Of a DNA stretch of 64,000 nucleotides, positions 9,658 to 17,598 are shown in pieces. Source of the DNA: Sphingomonas sp. (GTDB lineage Bacteria; Pseudomonadota; Alphaproteobacteria; Sphingomonadales; Sphingomonadaceae); contig NZ_JACCSU010000070.1 of the NCBI RefSeq assembly GCF_013812825.1, forward strand, positions 1 to 64,000. The letters run 5' to 3'. A program made the position numbers and the translations under genes. The notes under the pieces were generated by a model, which saw only the letters and a program-made list of their open reading frames with translations, did not search any database and was not told the DNA's origin. Position 1 is the first letter of the stretch; the number at the start of each line of letters is the position of its first letter.

Positions 9658-11325
9658 TCACTTACGCTTCCGCAGCTCCGAGATGGTCGTCTGGTTACTG
9701 ATCTGCTCGACGTCGGTCTTCAGGTGAAGCAGGCGGATGCCCCGTTTCTTTAAAGCCCGGTCGAGCGCCGCGGCGAAGTCGTCCGTCCGCTCAACCGTCG
9801 CCGCCCAGCCTCCGTAAGCGCGGGCGAGCGCCGCAAAATCCGGATTTTGAAGATCGGTCCCGGACACCCGCTCTGGATAGTCGCGCTCCTGGTGCATCCG
9901 GATCGTGCCGTAGCTGGAATTGTCGACGAGGATCACCAGCAGATCGAGCCCTCGCCCGGCCGCGGTCGCCAGTTCCTGCCCGTTCATCAGAAAATCGCCG
10001 TCGCCCGCGACGCAGACCACCGGGCGGTCCTGGAATCGCAGCGCCGCGGCGACCGAGGCAGGCAGTCCGTAGCCCATCGTGCCGCTGGTCGGCGCAAGCT
10101 GGGTCGGCATGCAGCCGTAGCGCCAGTAGCGGTGCCACCAGCCGGAGAAATTGCCGGCGCCGTTGCAGATGATCGTGTTCACGGGGAGCTTGTCGCGCAT
10201 CACCTTGACGCACGGGCCGAGGTCGAGCTGGACACCGTCGCGCGGTTTCGGCTCGGACCATTCGAGCCACTGCTTGTGCGCCTCCTCGCCGGCGGAAAAG
10301 CGGACCAGATCGGGCTCGTGCCAGTCGGCGACGACTTCCGCGAACTCGCCCATGTCGGCGCAGATCGGCAGGTCGGCGTGGTAGATCCGGCCGAGCTCAT
10401 TGGGGTCCGGATGGACGTGGACCAGAGTCTGCCCGGGATGGTCGGGAGCGATCAATTTGTAGCCGTCGGTGGTCGCCTCGCCGAGCCGGGCGCCGGCGAC
10501 CAGGAGCAGGTCGGCCTCGCGGATGCGCTGCTGAAGCTCCGGGTTGGGGCCGTAGCCGAGGTTGCCGGCGTAGACCTGGCAGCTATTGGCGATCGCGTCC
10601 TGCCGCCGGAACGCGGCCGCCACCGGGATTCCGTAGCGGTGGGCGAAGGTGGCGAAGTGATGGGCGGCGCGCGGGCTCCAGTCGGCGCCGCCGACGATCG
10701 CGACCGGCGCGCAGGCTTCCTTCAACAGCTCGAACAAAGCCTGGATCGCGCCCGGGTCGGGGGCTTCGGCGAGCGGCGGGACGTTGGGCCGGTCGGCGGC
10801 CTCGACCTCGTCGCGAAGCATGTCCTCGGGGATGGCCAGCACGACCGGGCCCGGACGGCCGGCGGTCGCGACACGCCAGGCTCGGGCGACATATTCGGGG
10901 ATCCGACGAGCATCGTCGATCCGCGCCGCCCATTTGGCGATCGGCCGAAAGAACGCTGCGAAATCCACCTCCTGGAACCCCTCGCGGTCCTTGTCGGAGC
11001 GGTCGAGGTCGCCGACGAACAGGATCATCGGGGTTGAATCCTGGAAGGCGACATGGACCCCGCCGCTGGCGTTGGTCGCACCGGGACCGCGGGTGACGAA
11101 GGCGACGCCCGGCCGCCCCGTCATCTTGCCGTCGGCATCGGCCATGTAGGCGGCGCCGCCCTCCTGCCGGCAGACGACGAGGTCGATCTCGGGCGTGTCG
11201 TGGAGCGCATCGAGAACGCTAAGGAAGCTTTCGCCCGGCACCGTGAAGATCCGGTCGCAGCCCTGGATCCGAAGCTGGTCGACTAGGATGCGTCCGCCGG
11301 TTCGCTTTTTCGGTTTTGGAGCCAT
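9658..11325 (-). CDS. ThDP-dependent decarboxylase/synthase (acetolactate-synthase-like)
   Basis: A 555-residue enzyme with the three-domain layout of thiamine-diphosphate decarboxylases. The N-terminal domain has the catalytic glutamate (Glu55 in CRQEGGAAYMADA) and the TRGPGATNA loop; the C-terminal cofactor motif starts at GDGDFLMNGQEL and ends in VDNSSYGT. The ATG at 11325 is chosen over a GTG at 11343, which touches a palindromic repeat. It lies 63 bp downstream of an aldehyde dehydrogenase on the same strand. No acetolactate synthase small subunit is present, so a 2-oxoacid decarboxylase feeding that dehydrogenase is a reasonable alternative to valine synthesis. The substrate is not determinable. 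Confidence 0.85.
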   Translation of the reverse strand: MAPKPKKRTGGRILVDQLRIQGCDRIFTVPGESFLSVLDALHDTPEIDLVVCRQEGGAAYMADADGKMTGRPGVAFVTRGPGATNASGGVHVAFQDSTPMILFVGDLDRSDKDREGFQEVDFAAFFRPIAKWAARIDDARRIPEYVARAWRVATAGRPGPVVLAIPEDMLRDEVEAADRPNVPPLAEAPDPGAIQALFELLKEACAPVAIVGGADWSPRAAHHFATFAHRYGIPVAAAFRRQDAIANSCQVYAGNLGYGPNPELQQRIREADLLLVAGARLGEATTDGYKLIAPDHPGQTLVHVHPDPNELGRIYHADLPICADMGEFAEVVADWHEPDLVRFSAGEEAHKQWLEWSEPKPRDGVQLDLGPCVKVMRDKLPVNTIICNGAGNFSGWWHRYWRYGCMPTQLAPTSGTMGYGLPASVAAALRFQDRPVVCVAGDGDFLMNGQELATAAGRGLDLLVILVDNSSYGTIRMHQERDYPERVSGTDLQNPDFAALARAYGGWAATVERTDDFAAALDRALKKRGIRLLHLKTDVEQISNQTTISELRKRK

Positions 11326-11345
11326 GGGCGGCCGTGTAGCCACCC

Positions 11346-11373
11346 CGTCATTCCCGCGAAAGCGGGAATGACG
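11346..11373. repeat. Perfect 12-bp palindrome with GAAA loop
   Basis: CGTCATTCCCGC, GAAA and GCGGGAATGACG form a perfect 12-bp stem with a four-base GNRA-type loop. The CATTCCCGC...GCGGGAATG core is a dispersed intergenic palindrome I recall from many proteobacterial genomes. It lies between the end of the aldehyde dehydrogenase gene and the start of the ThDP enzyme, so it may modulate readthrough or protect the upstream mRNA. No T-run follows, so it is not a classic terminator. Confidence 0.75.
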
Positions 11374-11388
11374 TTCGAAGGGCGTCGC

Positions 11389-12816
11389 TCAAGCCTGGTG
11401 GATCGCCTTGACCACCTGGTAGGTCTCGAGCCCTTCCTTGCCGCCTTCGCTCCCGAAGCCGGAATCCTTGACCCCCCCGAACGGCGCGTCGGCGACCGAG
11501 ATGTTGAAGGTGTTGATGCCGACCATGCCGGCCTCGATCGCGTCGCCGAGCAAATTGGCGCGGCGGCCGTTCTCGGTGAAGGCGAAGGCGGCGAGGCCGT
11601 AAGGCAGGCGGTTGGCCTGCTCGACCGCGTCGTCGAATGTGTCGAAGGGACGAGACACGGCAACAGGTCCGAACGGCTCGTTGTTCATGATGTCGGCTTC
11701 GAGCGGCACGTCGGCGAGCAGGGTCGGCTGGAAGAAGAAGCCGCTGTCGCCCGGCTCGCCGCCGGCAACGACGCGCGCGCCTTTCGCCCGTGCGTCCTCA
11801 ATCATCGCTGCGACCGCTTCGGGGCGGCGCTTGTTGGCGAGCGGGCCCATTTTGGTGTCCTCGGCAAGGCCGTCGCCGACCTTTACCTTTTGAGTGCGCC
11901 TGGCGAAGCCGTCGATGAAGGCCTCGTAGATGCCTTGCTGCACATAGAATCGCGTCGGCGAGACGCACACTTGCCCCGCGTTGCGGAATTTCTGCGGGAC
12001 GACCATGTCGAGCGTCTTCTCGAGGTCGCAATCGTCGAAGATCAGCACCGGCGCGTGGCCGCCCAGCTCGAGCGTCACTCGGGTCAGGCTGTCCGCGGCC
12101 AGCTTCATCAGATGCTTGCCGACCGGGACCGAGCCGGTGAAGCTCATCTTGCGGATGACCGGCGAGCCGATCAGCTTGCCGCTGACCATGTCCGGGACTC
12201 CGTGGACCAGCTGGAACACGCCCTTGGGCAGGCCGGCATCGTCAAGGGCGCGGGCGAGCGCGCCGGTGCAGCCGGGCGTCTCCTCGGGCGGCTTGGAGAT
12301 CACCGAGCAGCCGGCGGCGAGCGCCGCGGCGACCTTCTTGGCGAGCAGGTAGATGGGGAAATTCCACGGCGTGAAGGTGGCGACCGGGCCGACCGGCTCG
12401 TGCATCACCCGCGACAGCTGGCCCGGCGGGCGGACCAGCACCCGGCCGTAGTCGCGCCTGGCTTCCTCGGCGTACCAGTCGAACAGCTGGGCGGCGCCGA
12501 GGACTTCGCCTTTGGCCTCGGCGAACGGCTTGCCCTGCTCCTGCGTCAGCAGTCGGCCGATGTCCTCCGCCCGCTCGCGCAGAAGCTTCGCCGCCTTGCG
12601 CAGGATCGCGCCGCGCTTCTCGACGTCGGTCGAGCGCCACTCCGGGTACGCCCGCTGCGCCGCGGCGAGCGCTTCCTCGAGATCGGCCTCGCTGGCCAGC
12701 GGGAGCTCGCCGATGCCGCTTCCGGTGACCGGGTTGACGACGGTGAAATGGTCGCGGTCCTCGCCGGCGCGCCAGCTGCCGTCGATGAACAGCTTCAAGT
12801 CTGCTTCATATCCCAT
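11389..12816 (-). CDS. NAD(P)-dependent aldehyde dehydrogenase (succinate-semialdehyde type)
   Basis: A 475-residue aldehyde dehydrogenase. It shows the cofactor/active-site segment FTPWNFPIYLLAKK, the FTGSVPVGKHL nucleotide loop, the general base in LELGGHAP and the catalytic cysteine in GQVCVSPTRFYV. The order and spacing fit the succinate-semialdehyde dehydrogenase subgroup, but substrate calls in this family are weak. The ATG at 12816 matches the normal N-terminus (MGYEADLKLFIDGSW). The gene heads a probable two-gene operon with the ThDP decarboxylase, and its promoter region carries the DUF559 element. Confidence 0.9.
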   Translation of the reverse strand: MGYEADLKLFIDGSWRAGEDRDHFTVVNPVTGSGIGELPLASEADLEEALAAAQRAYPEWRSTDVEKRGAILRKAAKLLRERAEDIGRLLTQEQGKPFAEAKGEVLGAAQLFDWYAEEARRDYGRVLVRPPGQLSRVMHEPVGPVATFTPWNFPIYLLAKKVAAALAAGCSVISKPPEETPGCTGALARALDDAGLPKGVFQLVHGVPDMVSGKLIGSPVIRKMSFTGSVPVGKHLMKLAADSLTRVTLELGGHAPVLIFDDCDLEKTLDMVVPQKFRNAGQVCVSPTRFYVQQGIYEAFIDGFARRTQKVKVGDGLAEDTKMGPLANKRRPEAVAAMIEDARAKGARVVAGGEPGDSGFFFQPTLLADVPLEADIMNNEPFGPVAVSRPFDTFDDAVEQANRLPYGLAAFAFTENGRRANLLGDAIEAGMVGINTFNISVADAPFGGVKDSGFGSEGGKEGLETYQVVKAIHQA

Positions 12817-12836
12817 GCAAGCGCAGATAGGCTCGC

Positions 12837-12853
12837 CTTGATGCCGCTGCAAC
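12837..12853. repeat. 17-bp direct repeat, left copy
   Basis: CTTGATGCCGCTGCAAC occurs here and identically at 13342-13358, on the outer sides of the two inverted ends of the DUF559 unit. The copies differ immediately on both sides, so the identity is exactly 17 bp. This looks like a target duplication or site-specific recombination footprint and would leave a short divergent promoter region if the unit were removed. Confidence 0.75.
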
Positions 12854-12860
12854 TTGACTA

Positions 12861-12927
12861 ATCCTCCCTTCGAGCGAAGCTCGTGGGGAGGGGGACCATC
12901 CACCGAAGAGTGGATGGTGGAGGGGCC
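12861..12927 (+). repeat. Left structured inverted end of the DUF559 unit
   Basis: This 67-bp end shares three blocks with the reverse complement of 13270-13333: ATCCTCCC, TGGGGAGGGGGACC and GGTGGAGGGGCC. It can fold into two hairpins. In the first, CCTCCC pairs with GGGAGG around an inner CGAGC-GAA-GCTCG stem. The second is a 9-bp stem, ACCATCCAC with GTGGATGGT. The stem sequences differ between the two ends while pairing is kept. The GGAGG near its inner edge also supplies the ribosome site of the nuclease gene. Confidence 0.8.
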
Positions 12928-12930
12928 AGC

Positions 12931-13296
12931 GTGCGAGCTACTCGAAATTCAATGCGAGCGGCGCGCCAGCAGCGGCGTGCGATGACTCCTCCCGAAGTGC
13001 GGTTGTGGGGCCTGTTGCGCCGTTCGCCTGCAGGAATCCGTTTTCGTCGTCAGCATGCAATTGGCGGCTACGTCGCAGACTTCTACTGCCCGGCAGCCAG
13101 GTTGGTAATCGAGGTGGATGGCCAGATTCATGACTCGGCAGACGCTGTCGCGCGAGACGATGTACGGGATCATTATCTGCGGGGGCTTGGCCTGCAGGTC
13201 GTCAGGATTCGGGCGGCCGACGTGCTGGCCGATCCGACTGGCGTAGCGGACAGCCTCACTCGTCTGTGTGGCCCCTCCACCACTCAGCATAGCTGA
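12931..13296 (+). CDS. DUF559 (Vsr-like) endonuclease-domain protein
   Basis: A 121-residue protein with the DUF559 core: an Arg-rich N-terminus with LWGLLRRSPAGIRFRRQ, then YVADFYCPAARLVIEVDG, whose Asp and Glu-x-Asp match a PD-(D/E)xK-type nuclease site, followed by H in DGQIH and a closing VVRIRAADVL helix. The family is related to very-short-patch-repair endonucleases; its cellular role is not established. The GTG at 12931 is chosen because GGAGG of the left inverted end lies 7 bases upstream; an ATG at 12952 is an alternative. The last nine codons lie inside the right inverted end. Confidence 0.85.
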   Translation: MRATRNSMRAARQQRRAMTPPEVRLWGLLRRSPAGIRFRRQHAIGGYVADFYCPAARLVIEVDGQIHDSADAVARDDVRDHYLRGLGLQVVRIRAADVLADPTGVADSLTRLCGPSTTQHS

Positions 13297-13333
13297 GCGG
13301 TCCCCCTCCCCACCGCTTCGCGCCAGGGAGGAT
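13270..13333 (-). repeat. Right structured inverted end of the DUF559 unit
   Basis: Reverse-complemented, this end repeats the three conserved blocks of 12861-12927. Its first hairpin keeps the GAA loop on a shorter CGC/GCG inner stem. Its second hairpin is ACCGCTCAGC with GCTGAGTGGT, one G-T pair, quite different from the left copy in sequence but paired in the same place. It contains the 3' end and stop codon of the nuclease gene. Confidence 0.8.
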
Positions 13334-13341
13334 GAGGGCTG

Positions 13342-13358
13342 CTTGATGCCGCTGCAAC
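13342..13358. repeat. 17-bp direct repeat, right copy
   Basis: Identical to 12837-12853 (CTTGATGCCGCTGCAAC). It lies 8 bp beyond the right inverted end and about 37 bp upstream of the SCP2-like start codon, in that gene's probable promoter or leader. Confidence 0.75.
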
Positions 13359-13394
13359 GGGCGGCTAGCAGCGCGTCTCGAAAAGGAGATGCGA

Positions 13395-13694
13395 ATGACC
13401 AAGCAGGAACTGGTGGCCAGGATGCAGGAAGGCCAGGCGTGGATTCCGGGCAAGCGGGTCAAGCTCGATTTCGGCGACCAGGGCGCGGTGATGCTCGACG
13501 GCGCGGCCAGCCAAGTCAGCGAGAACGACGGCGAGGCGGACACGACGATCAAGGTCGGCTGGGACGACTGGCAGCAGATGGCGGCGGGTCAGCTGGACGG
13601 GATGACCGCCTTCATGACCGGCAAATTGAAAGTCGAAGGCGACATGTCGAACGCGATGCAGCTCCAGGGGGTGCTGGCCAAGCTTCGGAGCTGA
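13395..13694 (+). CDS. SCP2 sterol-carrier-like small protein
   Basis: A 99-residue protein resembling a single SCP2 (sterol carrier protein 2) domain: an N-terminal helix, GKRVKLDFGDQGAVMLDG, DTTIKVGWDDWQQMAAGQLDG and the closing MTGKLKVEGDMSNAMQLQ motif characteristic of the fold. Such proteins bind hydrophobic ligands or acyl-CoA; the ligand is unknown. The ATG at 13395 is preferred to one at 13389 because AAAAGGAG ends 6 bases before it. It precedes scoAB by 10 bp and is probably co-transcribed. Confidence 0.85.
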   Translation: MTKQELVARMQEGQAWIPGKRVKLDFGDQGAVMLDGAASQVSENDGEADTTIKVGWDDWQQMAAGQLDGMTAFMTGKLKVEGDMSNAMQLQGVLAKLRS

Positions 13695-13704
13695 AAGGCG
13701 GCTG

Positions 13705-14412
13705 ATGAAGAAAATCTACTCCGATGCAACAGCGGCGCTCGACGGGCTGCTCCACGACGGAATGACCATCGCCGCCGGGGGCTTCGGCCTGTGCGGCATT
13801 CCCGAGCGGCTGATCGACGCGATCGTCGCCAGCGGGGTCAAGGATTTGACCATCGCGTCGAACAATGCCGGAATCGACAATGAGGGGCTCGGCAAGCTGC
13901 TGCGCACCCGCCAGGTGAAGAAGATGATCTCGTCCTACGTCGGCGAGAACAAGGAGTTCGAACGGCAATTCCTCGCCGGTGAACTGGAGGTCGAGTTCTG
14001 CCCGCAGGGCACGCTCGCCGAGCGGATGCGCGCCGGCGGCGCGGGAATCCCCGGGTTCTACACCAAGACGGGAGTGGGGACGGTTGTCGCGGAGGGCAAG
14101 GAGCTGAAGGAGTTCGACGGCGAAACCTATGTGCTCGAGCGCGGAATCCGCGCGGACTTGTCGATCGTCAAGGGCTGGAAAGCCGACGAGCTCGGCAATT
14201 TGATGTTCCGCAAGACCGCCCGCAACTTCAACCAGCCGGCCGCGACCTGCGGCAAGATCTGCGTCGCCGAGGTCGAGGAGATCGTGCCGGTGGGCTCGCT
14301 CGACCCCGACTGCATCCATCTGCCGTCGATCTACGTGAAGCGGATGATCTCCGGCGCGCCCTACGACAAGAAAATCGAGTTCCGCACCGTCCGCGAGCGG
14401 GAGACGGCATAA
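13705..14412 (+). CDS. 3-oxoacid CoA-transferase subunit A
   Basis: ScoA with ScoB transfers CoA from succinyl-CoA to acetoacetate or related 3-oxoacids. The 235-residue protein has the subunit A signature [20 protein letters not shown] and the [15 protein letters not shown] loop. It overlaps scoB by one base (TAATG). The neighbours, an SCP2-like protein upstream and a divergent aldehyde dehydrogenase, fit lipid or C4 acid metabolism. Confidence 0.94.
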   Translation: MKKIYSDATAALDGLLHDGMTIAAGGFGLCGIPERLIDAIVASGVKDLTIASNNAGIDNEGLGKLLRTRQVKKMISSYVGENKEFERQFLAGELEVEFCPQGTLAERMRAGGAGIPGFYTKTGVGTVVAEGKELKEFDGETYVLERGIRADLSIVKGWKADELGNLMFRKTARNFNQPAATCGKICVAEVEEIVPVGSLDPDCIHLPSIYVKRMISGAPYDKKIEFRTVRERETA

Positions 14413-15047
14413 TGCCCTGGGACCGCAACCGGATGGCCGCGCGCGCCGCGAACGAGCTGCGCGACGGCTATTACGTCAACCTCGGCATCGGCATTCCGAC
14501 GCTGGTCGCCAACCACATCCCGCAGGGGCTGACGGTGACGCTTCAAAGCGAGAACGGGATGCTGGGAATCGGCCCCTTCCCGTATGACGACGAGGTCGAC
14601 CCGGACCTGATCAACGCCGGCAAGCAGACCATCAGCGAGCTGCCGTCCTCGTCCTATTTCAGCTCAGCGGACAGCTTCGCGATGATTCGCGGCGGCCACA
14701 TCGACTTGACGGTACTCGGCGCGATGGAAGTCAGCGAGAAAGGCGACATCGCCAACTGGATGATCCCGGGCAAGATGATCAAGGGCATGGGCGGGGCGAT
14801 GGACCTGGTCGCCGGGGTCAAGAAGATCATCGTCGTCATGGAGCATGTGTCGAAAAACGGCGACCCCAAGTTCATCCCCGAGTGCACTCTGCCGCTGACC
14901 GGCCAGAACGTCGTCGACATGATCATCACCGACTTGTGCGTGTTCCAGCGGCCCGATCACGACAGTTCGTTCAAGCTGGTCGAGTTGGCGCCGGACGTCA
15001 CGGCGGACGAGGTCCGCTCCAAGACCAGCGCGCATTACGAGGAATGA
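14412..15047 (+). CDS. 3-oxoacid CoA-transferase subunit B
   Basis: The catalytic partner of ScoA. In 211 residues it carries the conserved [17 protein letters not shown] segment and the active-site glutamate motif [13 protein letters not shown], which forms the glutamyl-CoA intermediate. The start overlaps the scoA stop, and its own stop overlaps the next small lipoprotein gene by 4 bp, so the operon continues. Confidence 0.94.
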   Translation: MPWDRNRMAARAANELRDGYYVNLGIGIPTLVANHIPQGLTVTLQSENGMLGIGPFPYDDEVDPDLINAGKQTISELPSSSYFSSADSFAMIRGGHIDLTVLGAMEVSEKGDIANWMIPGKMIKGMGGAMDLVAGVKKIIVVMEHVSKNGDPKFIPECTLPLTGQNVVDMIITDLCVFQRPDHDSSFKLVELAPDVTADEVRSKTSAHYEE

Positions 15048-15325
15048 GGGCCGCCGCCGCTGCGCTGCTGCTGCTGTCGATCGCGGCGTGCGGGAAGCCG
15101 GAGCCGGTGGTGATCGACGGGTCGTCGCCGCAAGCGTTCGAGCGCACGACGGCACAGGCGCGGCGCCAGCTTCCGGATGCCGACCGGCTGCTGTTCGACC
15201 GGGCGATCCGCACCGTCGGCGGACGCCGCCATGCCGAGCGCGACCCGGCCGCGTTGGCGCGGGTCACCTTCGACGGTATGACCGCAAGCCAGGTCGTCGC
15301 CGATCAGCGGGCACACCAGAACTAG
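15044..15325 (+). CDS. Small lipoprotein
   Basis: A 93-residue protein with a lipoprotein signal ([18 protein letters not shown]; lipobox ending at the cysteine). The mature part contains [14 protein letters not shown] and ends with [18 protein letters not shown]. This pattern recalls a family of small lipoproteins annotated DUF6694, but I am not certain. The ATG is embedded in the scoB stop (ATGA), so translation is coupled. Function unknown. Confidence 0.7.
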   Translation: MRAAAAALLLLSIAACGKPEPVVIDGSSPQAFERTTAQARRQLPDADRLLFDRAIRTVGGRRHAERDPAALARVTFDGMTASQVVADQRAHQN

Positions 15326-15335
15326 GAGGTATCGA

Positions 15336-15551
15336 ATGATTCGATTGGCCACGCTCTTGGTTGCAACCGTGGCGCTCGCTGGCTGCGCTCCCCAAGCCAA
15401 CGACCAGCCCTCGGCCAATGCGTCGTCGACGAACGCCGCCGCGACCGGCGAGTTCGAGAAGCTGGCGAAGGAAACCGGCGCGAAGGTCGTCATCCAGCAC
15501 GAGCCCGCCGACATCTCCAAGCTGCCGGGCGTCGCCGGCGCGGCGGGCTGA
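15336..15551 (+). CDS. Small lipoprotein
   Basis: A 71-residue lipoprotein. MIRLATLLVATVALAGC is a clear type II signal peptide with an LAGC lipobox. The mature part is a Ser/Asn/Ala-rich tether followed by a short segment (FEKLAKETGAKVVIQHEPAD). I recognise no family. An AGGAGG ribosome site precedes the ATG. It lies 10 bp after the previous lipoprotein and 2 bp before the quinone reductase gene. Confidence 0.7.
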   Translation: MIRLATLLVATVALAGCAPQANDQPSANASSTNAAATGEFEKLAKETGAKVVIQHEPADISKLPGVAGAAG

Positions 15552-15553
15552 GT

Positions 15554-16549
15554 GTGCGCGCACTGCTGAGCGAGGCTCCGGGCGGTCCGGAGACTCTGCG
15601 GATCGCTGATCTCCCGGAACCCGGGCCGGGGCCCGGCGAGCTGCTGGTCCGGGTGCGGGCGTGCGCGATCAACTATCCGGACGTGCTGATCATCGAGGAT
15701 AAGTATCAGTTGAAGCCGCCGCGGCCGTTCGCGCCGGGCGGCGAGGTCGCGGGCGAGGTCGAGGCGGTCGGCGAAAATGTCGACGGCTGGCAAGTCGGCG
15801 ACCGGGTGATCGCGGTGCCGGGCTTCGGCGGGCTGGTCGAGAAGATCGTTATTCCCGCCAAGATAGCGTTCCGCCTGCCATCCGAGCGCAGTTTTAAGGA
15901 GGGGGCCGCGCTGCTCCTCACCTATGCGACGTCGATCCACGCGCTCGCCGATCGCGGCAGGCTGCAGGCAGGACAGACGCTGCTGGTGCTCGGCGCGGCC
16001 GGCGGGGTCGGCCTTGCCGCGGTCGAGCTCGGCAAGGCGATGGGCGCGCGGGTGGTCGCCGCGGTCTCGTCGGACGAGAAAGCCGCCGCGGCGCGCGAGG
16101 CCGGCGCCGACGAAGCCTTGGTCTATCCCAGCGGGCCGTTCGACCGCGACGGCCAGAAAGCGCTCGCGGCCCTGTTCAAGGGCGCGGTCGGCCCTGCCGG
16201 GGCCGAGGTGATCTTCGATCCGGTCGGCGGCGATTATGCGGAAGCTGCGCTGCGCTCGATCGGCTGGGGCGGCCGCTATCTCGTGGTCGGATTTCCAGCC
16301 GGAATCCCCAGGCTCCCGCTCAACCTGACGCTGCTCAAGAGCTGCGACGTGTGCGGCGTGTTCTGGGGTGCATTCGTGATTCGCGATCCGGCGGCCAACG
16401 CGGCCCATGTCGAGCAGCTGTTCCGCTGGTGGGAACAAGGGAAGATCGCGCCGAGGATCAGCGCGACCTATCCGCTCGAGCGCGCCGGCGAGGCGATCCG
16501 GGCGATCGCCGAGCGCCGAGTGATCGGCAAGCTGGTGGTCGAGCTTTGA
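15554..16549 (+). CDS. NADPH:quinone oxidoreductase family protein (MDR superfamily)
   Basis: A 331-residue medium-chain dehydrogenase/reductase. The N-terminal GroES-like domain has PEPGPGPGELLVRVRACAI and the RPFAPGGEVAGEVEAVG segment; the Rossmann loop is LGAAGGVGLAAVELGKAMGA. It lacks the cysteine cluster of the structural zinc site and fits the quinone reductase branch. Electron donor and acceptor are inferred from the family. It begins with GTG 2 bp after the lipoprotein gene. Confidence 0.88.
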   Translation: MRALLSEAPGGPETLRIADLPEPGPGPGELLVRVRACAINYPDVLIIEDKYQLKPPRPFAPGGEVAGEVEAVGENVDGWQVGDRVIAVPGFGGLVEKIVIPAKIAFRLPSERSFKEGAALLLTYATSIHALADRGRLQAGQTLLVLGAAGGVGLAAVELGKAMGARVVAAVSSDEKAAAAREAGADEALVYPSGPFDRDGQKALAALFKGAVGPAGAEVIFDPVGGDYAEAALRSIGWGGRYLVVGFPAGIPRLPLNLTLLKSCDVCGVFWGAFVIRDPAANAAHVEQLFRWWEQGKIAPRISATYPLERAGEAIRAIAERRVIGKLVVEL

Positions 16550-16660
16550 GCAACCAGGAAGCGCGCATCGCCCGGCGTTTCCACGGGCCTCCGGACAGCA
16601 CGCTGGACTGACCGGGCGACGGTCCCTATCTGCGACGGCGAGAGCATCGGGAAGGAGCCA

Positions 16661-16990
16661 ATGACGACATTCGACGACCGCGAGCGCGCCTTCGAGACCA
16701 AATTTGCGCACGATGAAGAGCTGAGGTTCCGCGTCATCGCCCGTCGCAACCGGCTGCTCGGCGCCTGGGCGGCGCGGCTGATGGGCCTCTCGGACGCCGA
16801 AGCCGACGCCTATTCCAAGGACGTGATCCGCGCCGATTTCGAGGAAGCGGGCGACGAGGACGTGATCCGCAAGCTGCTCGGCGACCTCACCGCGGCCGGA
16901 GTCGACACCGACGATTCGAAGATTCGCGAGGCGGTCGCCCACAAGGAGGCGGAAGCCCGGCGCCAGATCATGGAACAGATCAACCTGTGA
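16661..16990 (+). CDS. DUF1476 protein (F1F0-ATPase inhibitor zeta subunit)
   Basis: A 109-residue mostly helical protein that matches the alphaproteobacterial zeta family: MTTFDDRERAFETKFAHDEEL at the N-terminus, FRVIARRNRLLGAWAARLMG in the middle, and a C-terminal helix rich in Lys and Glu. In Paracoccus the homologue binds F1 through its N-terminal region and blocks ATP hydrolysis. A GGAGCC ribosome site precedes the ATG. Confidence 0.92.
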   Translation: MTTFDDRERAFETKFAHDEELRFRVIARRNRLLGAWAARLMGLSDAEADAYSKDVIRADFEEAGDEDVIRKLLGDLTAAGVDTDDSKIREAVAHKEAEARRQIMEQINL

Positions 16991-17009
16991 CGCCCGTGGC
17001 GGCCCTCTG

Positions 17010-17255
17010 ATGCCGATGGCGGCTCAAGAAATCGAGCGGCTGATCCGGGACGCGATCCCCGATGCCGAGGTGACGATCACCGACCTCGCCGGCGACGGCG
17101 ACCATTATTCGGCGCGGGTGGTCAGCCCGAGCTTTGCCGGCCTCGACCGGGTTCGCCAGCACCAGCGGGTGTATGCGGCGCTGGGCGGGCGGATGGGAGA
17201 GGAACTGCACGCGCTGCAGCTGACGACCGCGGCGCCATCGGGAGAGAGTCGGTGA
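17010..17255 (+). CDS. BolA-family protein
   Basis: An 81-residue BolA-like protein with the conserved [28 protein letters not shown] core, quoted here only in part ([20 protein letters not shown]). BolA proteins partner monothiol glutaredoxins in iron-sulfur trafficking or regulation. The next gene is that glutaredoxin, overlapping by 4 bp, which supports the pairing. An in-frame ATG at 17016 is an alternative start. Confidence 0.92.
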   Translation: MPMAAQEIERLIRDAIPDAEVTITDLAGDGDHYSARVVSPSFAGLDRVRQHQRVYAALGGRMGEELHALQLTTAAPSGESR

Positions 17256-17587
17256 GCGAACACAAGGCAGTGAGCGATGCCAAGGAGCGGATCGGCGAGA
17301 TCGTCGGCAAGAACGACGTCGTCCTGTTCATGAAGGGCACCAACCTGTTCCCGCAATGCGGCTTCTCGAGCCGCGCGGTGGCGATCCTCGATCATCTTGG
17401 CGTCCCGTACGAGACGGTCGACGTCCTGCAGGACCCGGAAATCCGTCAGGGAATCAAGGATTACAGCGACTGGCCGACCGTCCCCCAGCTGTACGTGAAG
17501 GGCGAGTTCGTCGGCGGATCCGACATCATGATGGAGATGTTCGAGAGCGGCGAGCTGAAGCAGCTGGTCGAGCAGGACTCGCAATAG
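17252..17587 (+). CDS. Grx4-type monothiol glutaredoxin
   Basis: A 111-residue monothiol glutaredoxin with the CGFS active site (Cys36 in [11 protein letters not shown]), the [19 protein letters not shown] glutathione-binding segment and normal family length. These proteins bind a bridging [2Fe-2S] cluster with glutathione and hand it on, often with BolA. The GTG start overlaps the end of bolA. Confidence 0.95.
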   Translation: MSEHKAVSDAKERIGEIVGKNDVVLFMKGTNLFPQCGFSSRAVAILDHLGVPYETVDVLQDPEIRQGIKDYSDWPTVPQLYVKGEFVGGSDIMMEMFESGELKQLVEQDSQ

Positions 17588-17598
17588 CTGGAGCCCAT

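Larger units (their letters stand above)
12854..13341 (+). mobile_element. Candidate DUF559 nuclease mobile unit
   Basis: Between two identical 17-bp direct repeats lie an inverted structured end (12861-12927), one DUF559 nuclease gene, and the matching inverted end (13270-13333), about 490 bp in all. It sits between the divergent aldehyde dehydrogenase and SCP2-like genes and breaks neither. The geometry resembles a minimal insertion element, but no DDE or HUH transposase is present and the direct repeats begin 7-8 bp outside the recognised ends. Mobility is inferred. Confidence 0.55.

Noticed and set aside
12854-13341. Canonical insertion sequence
   Set aside because: No DDE or HUH transposase is encoded; the only protein is a DUF559 nuclease. 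It is described as a candidate unit instead.
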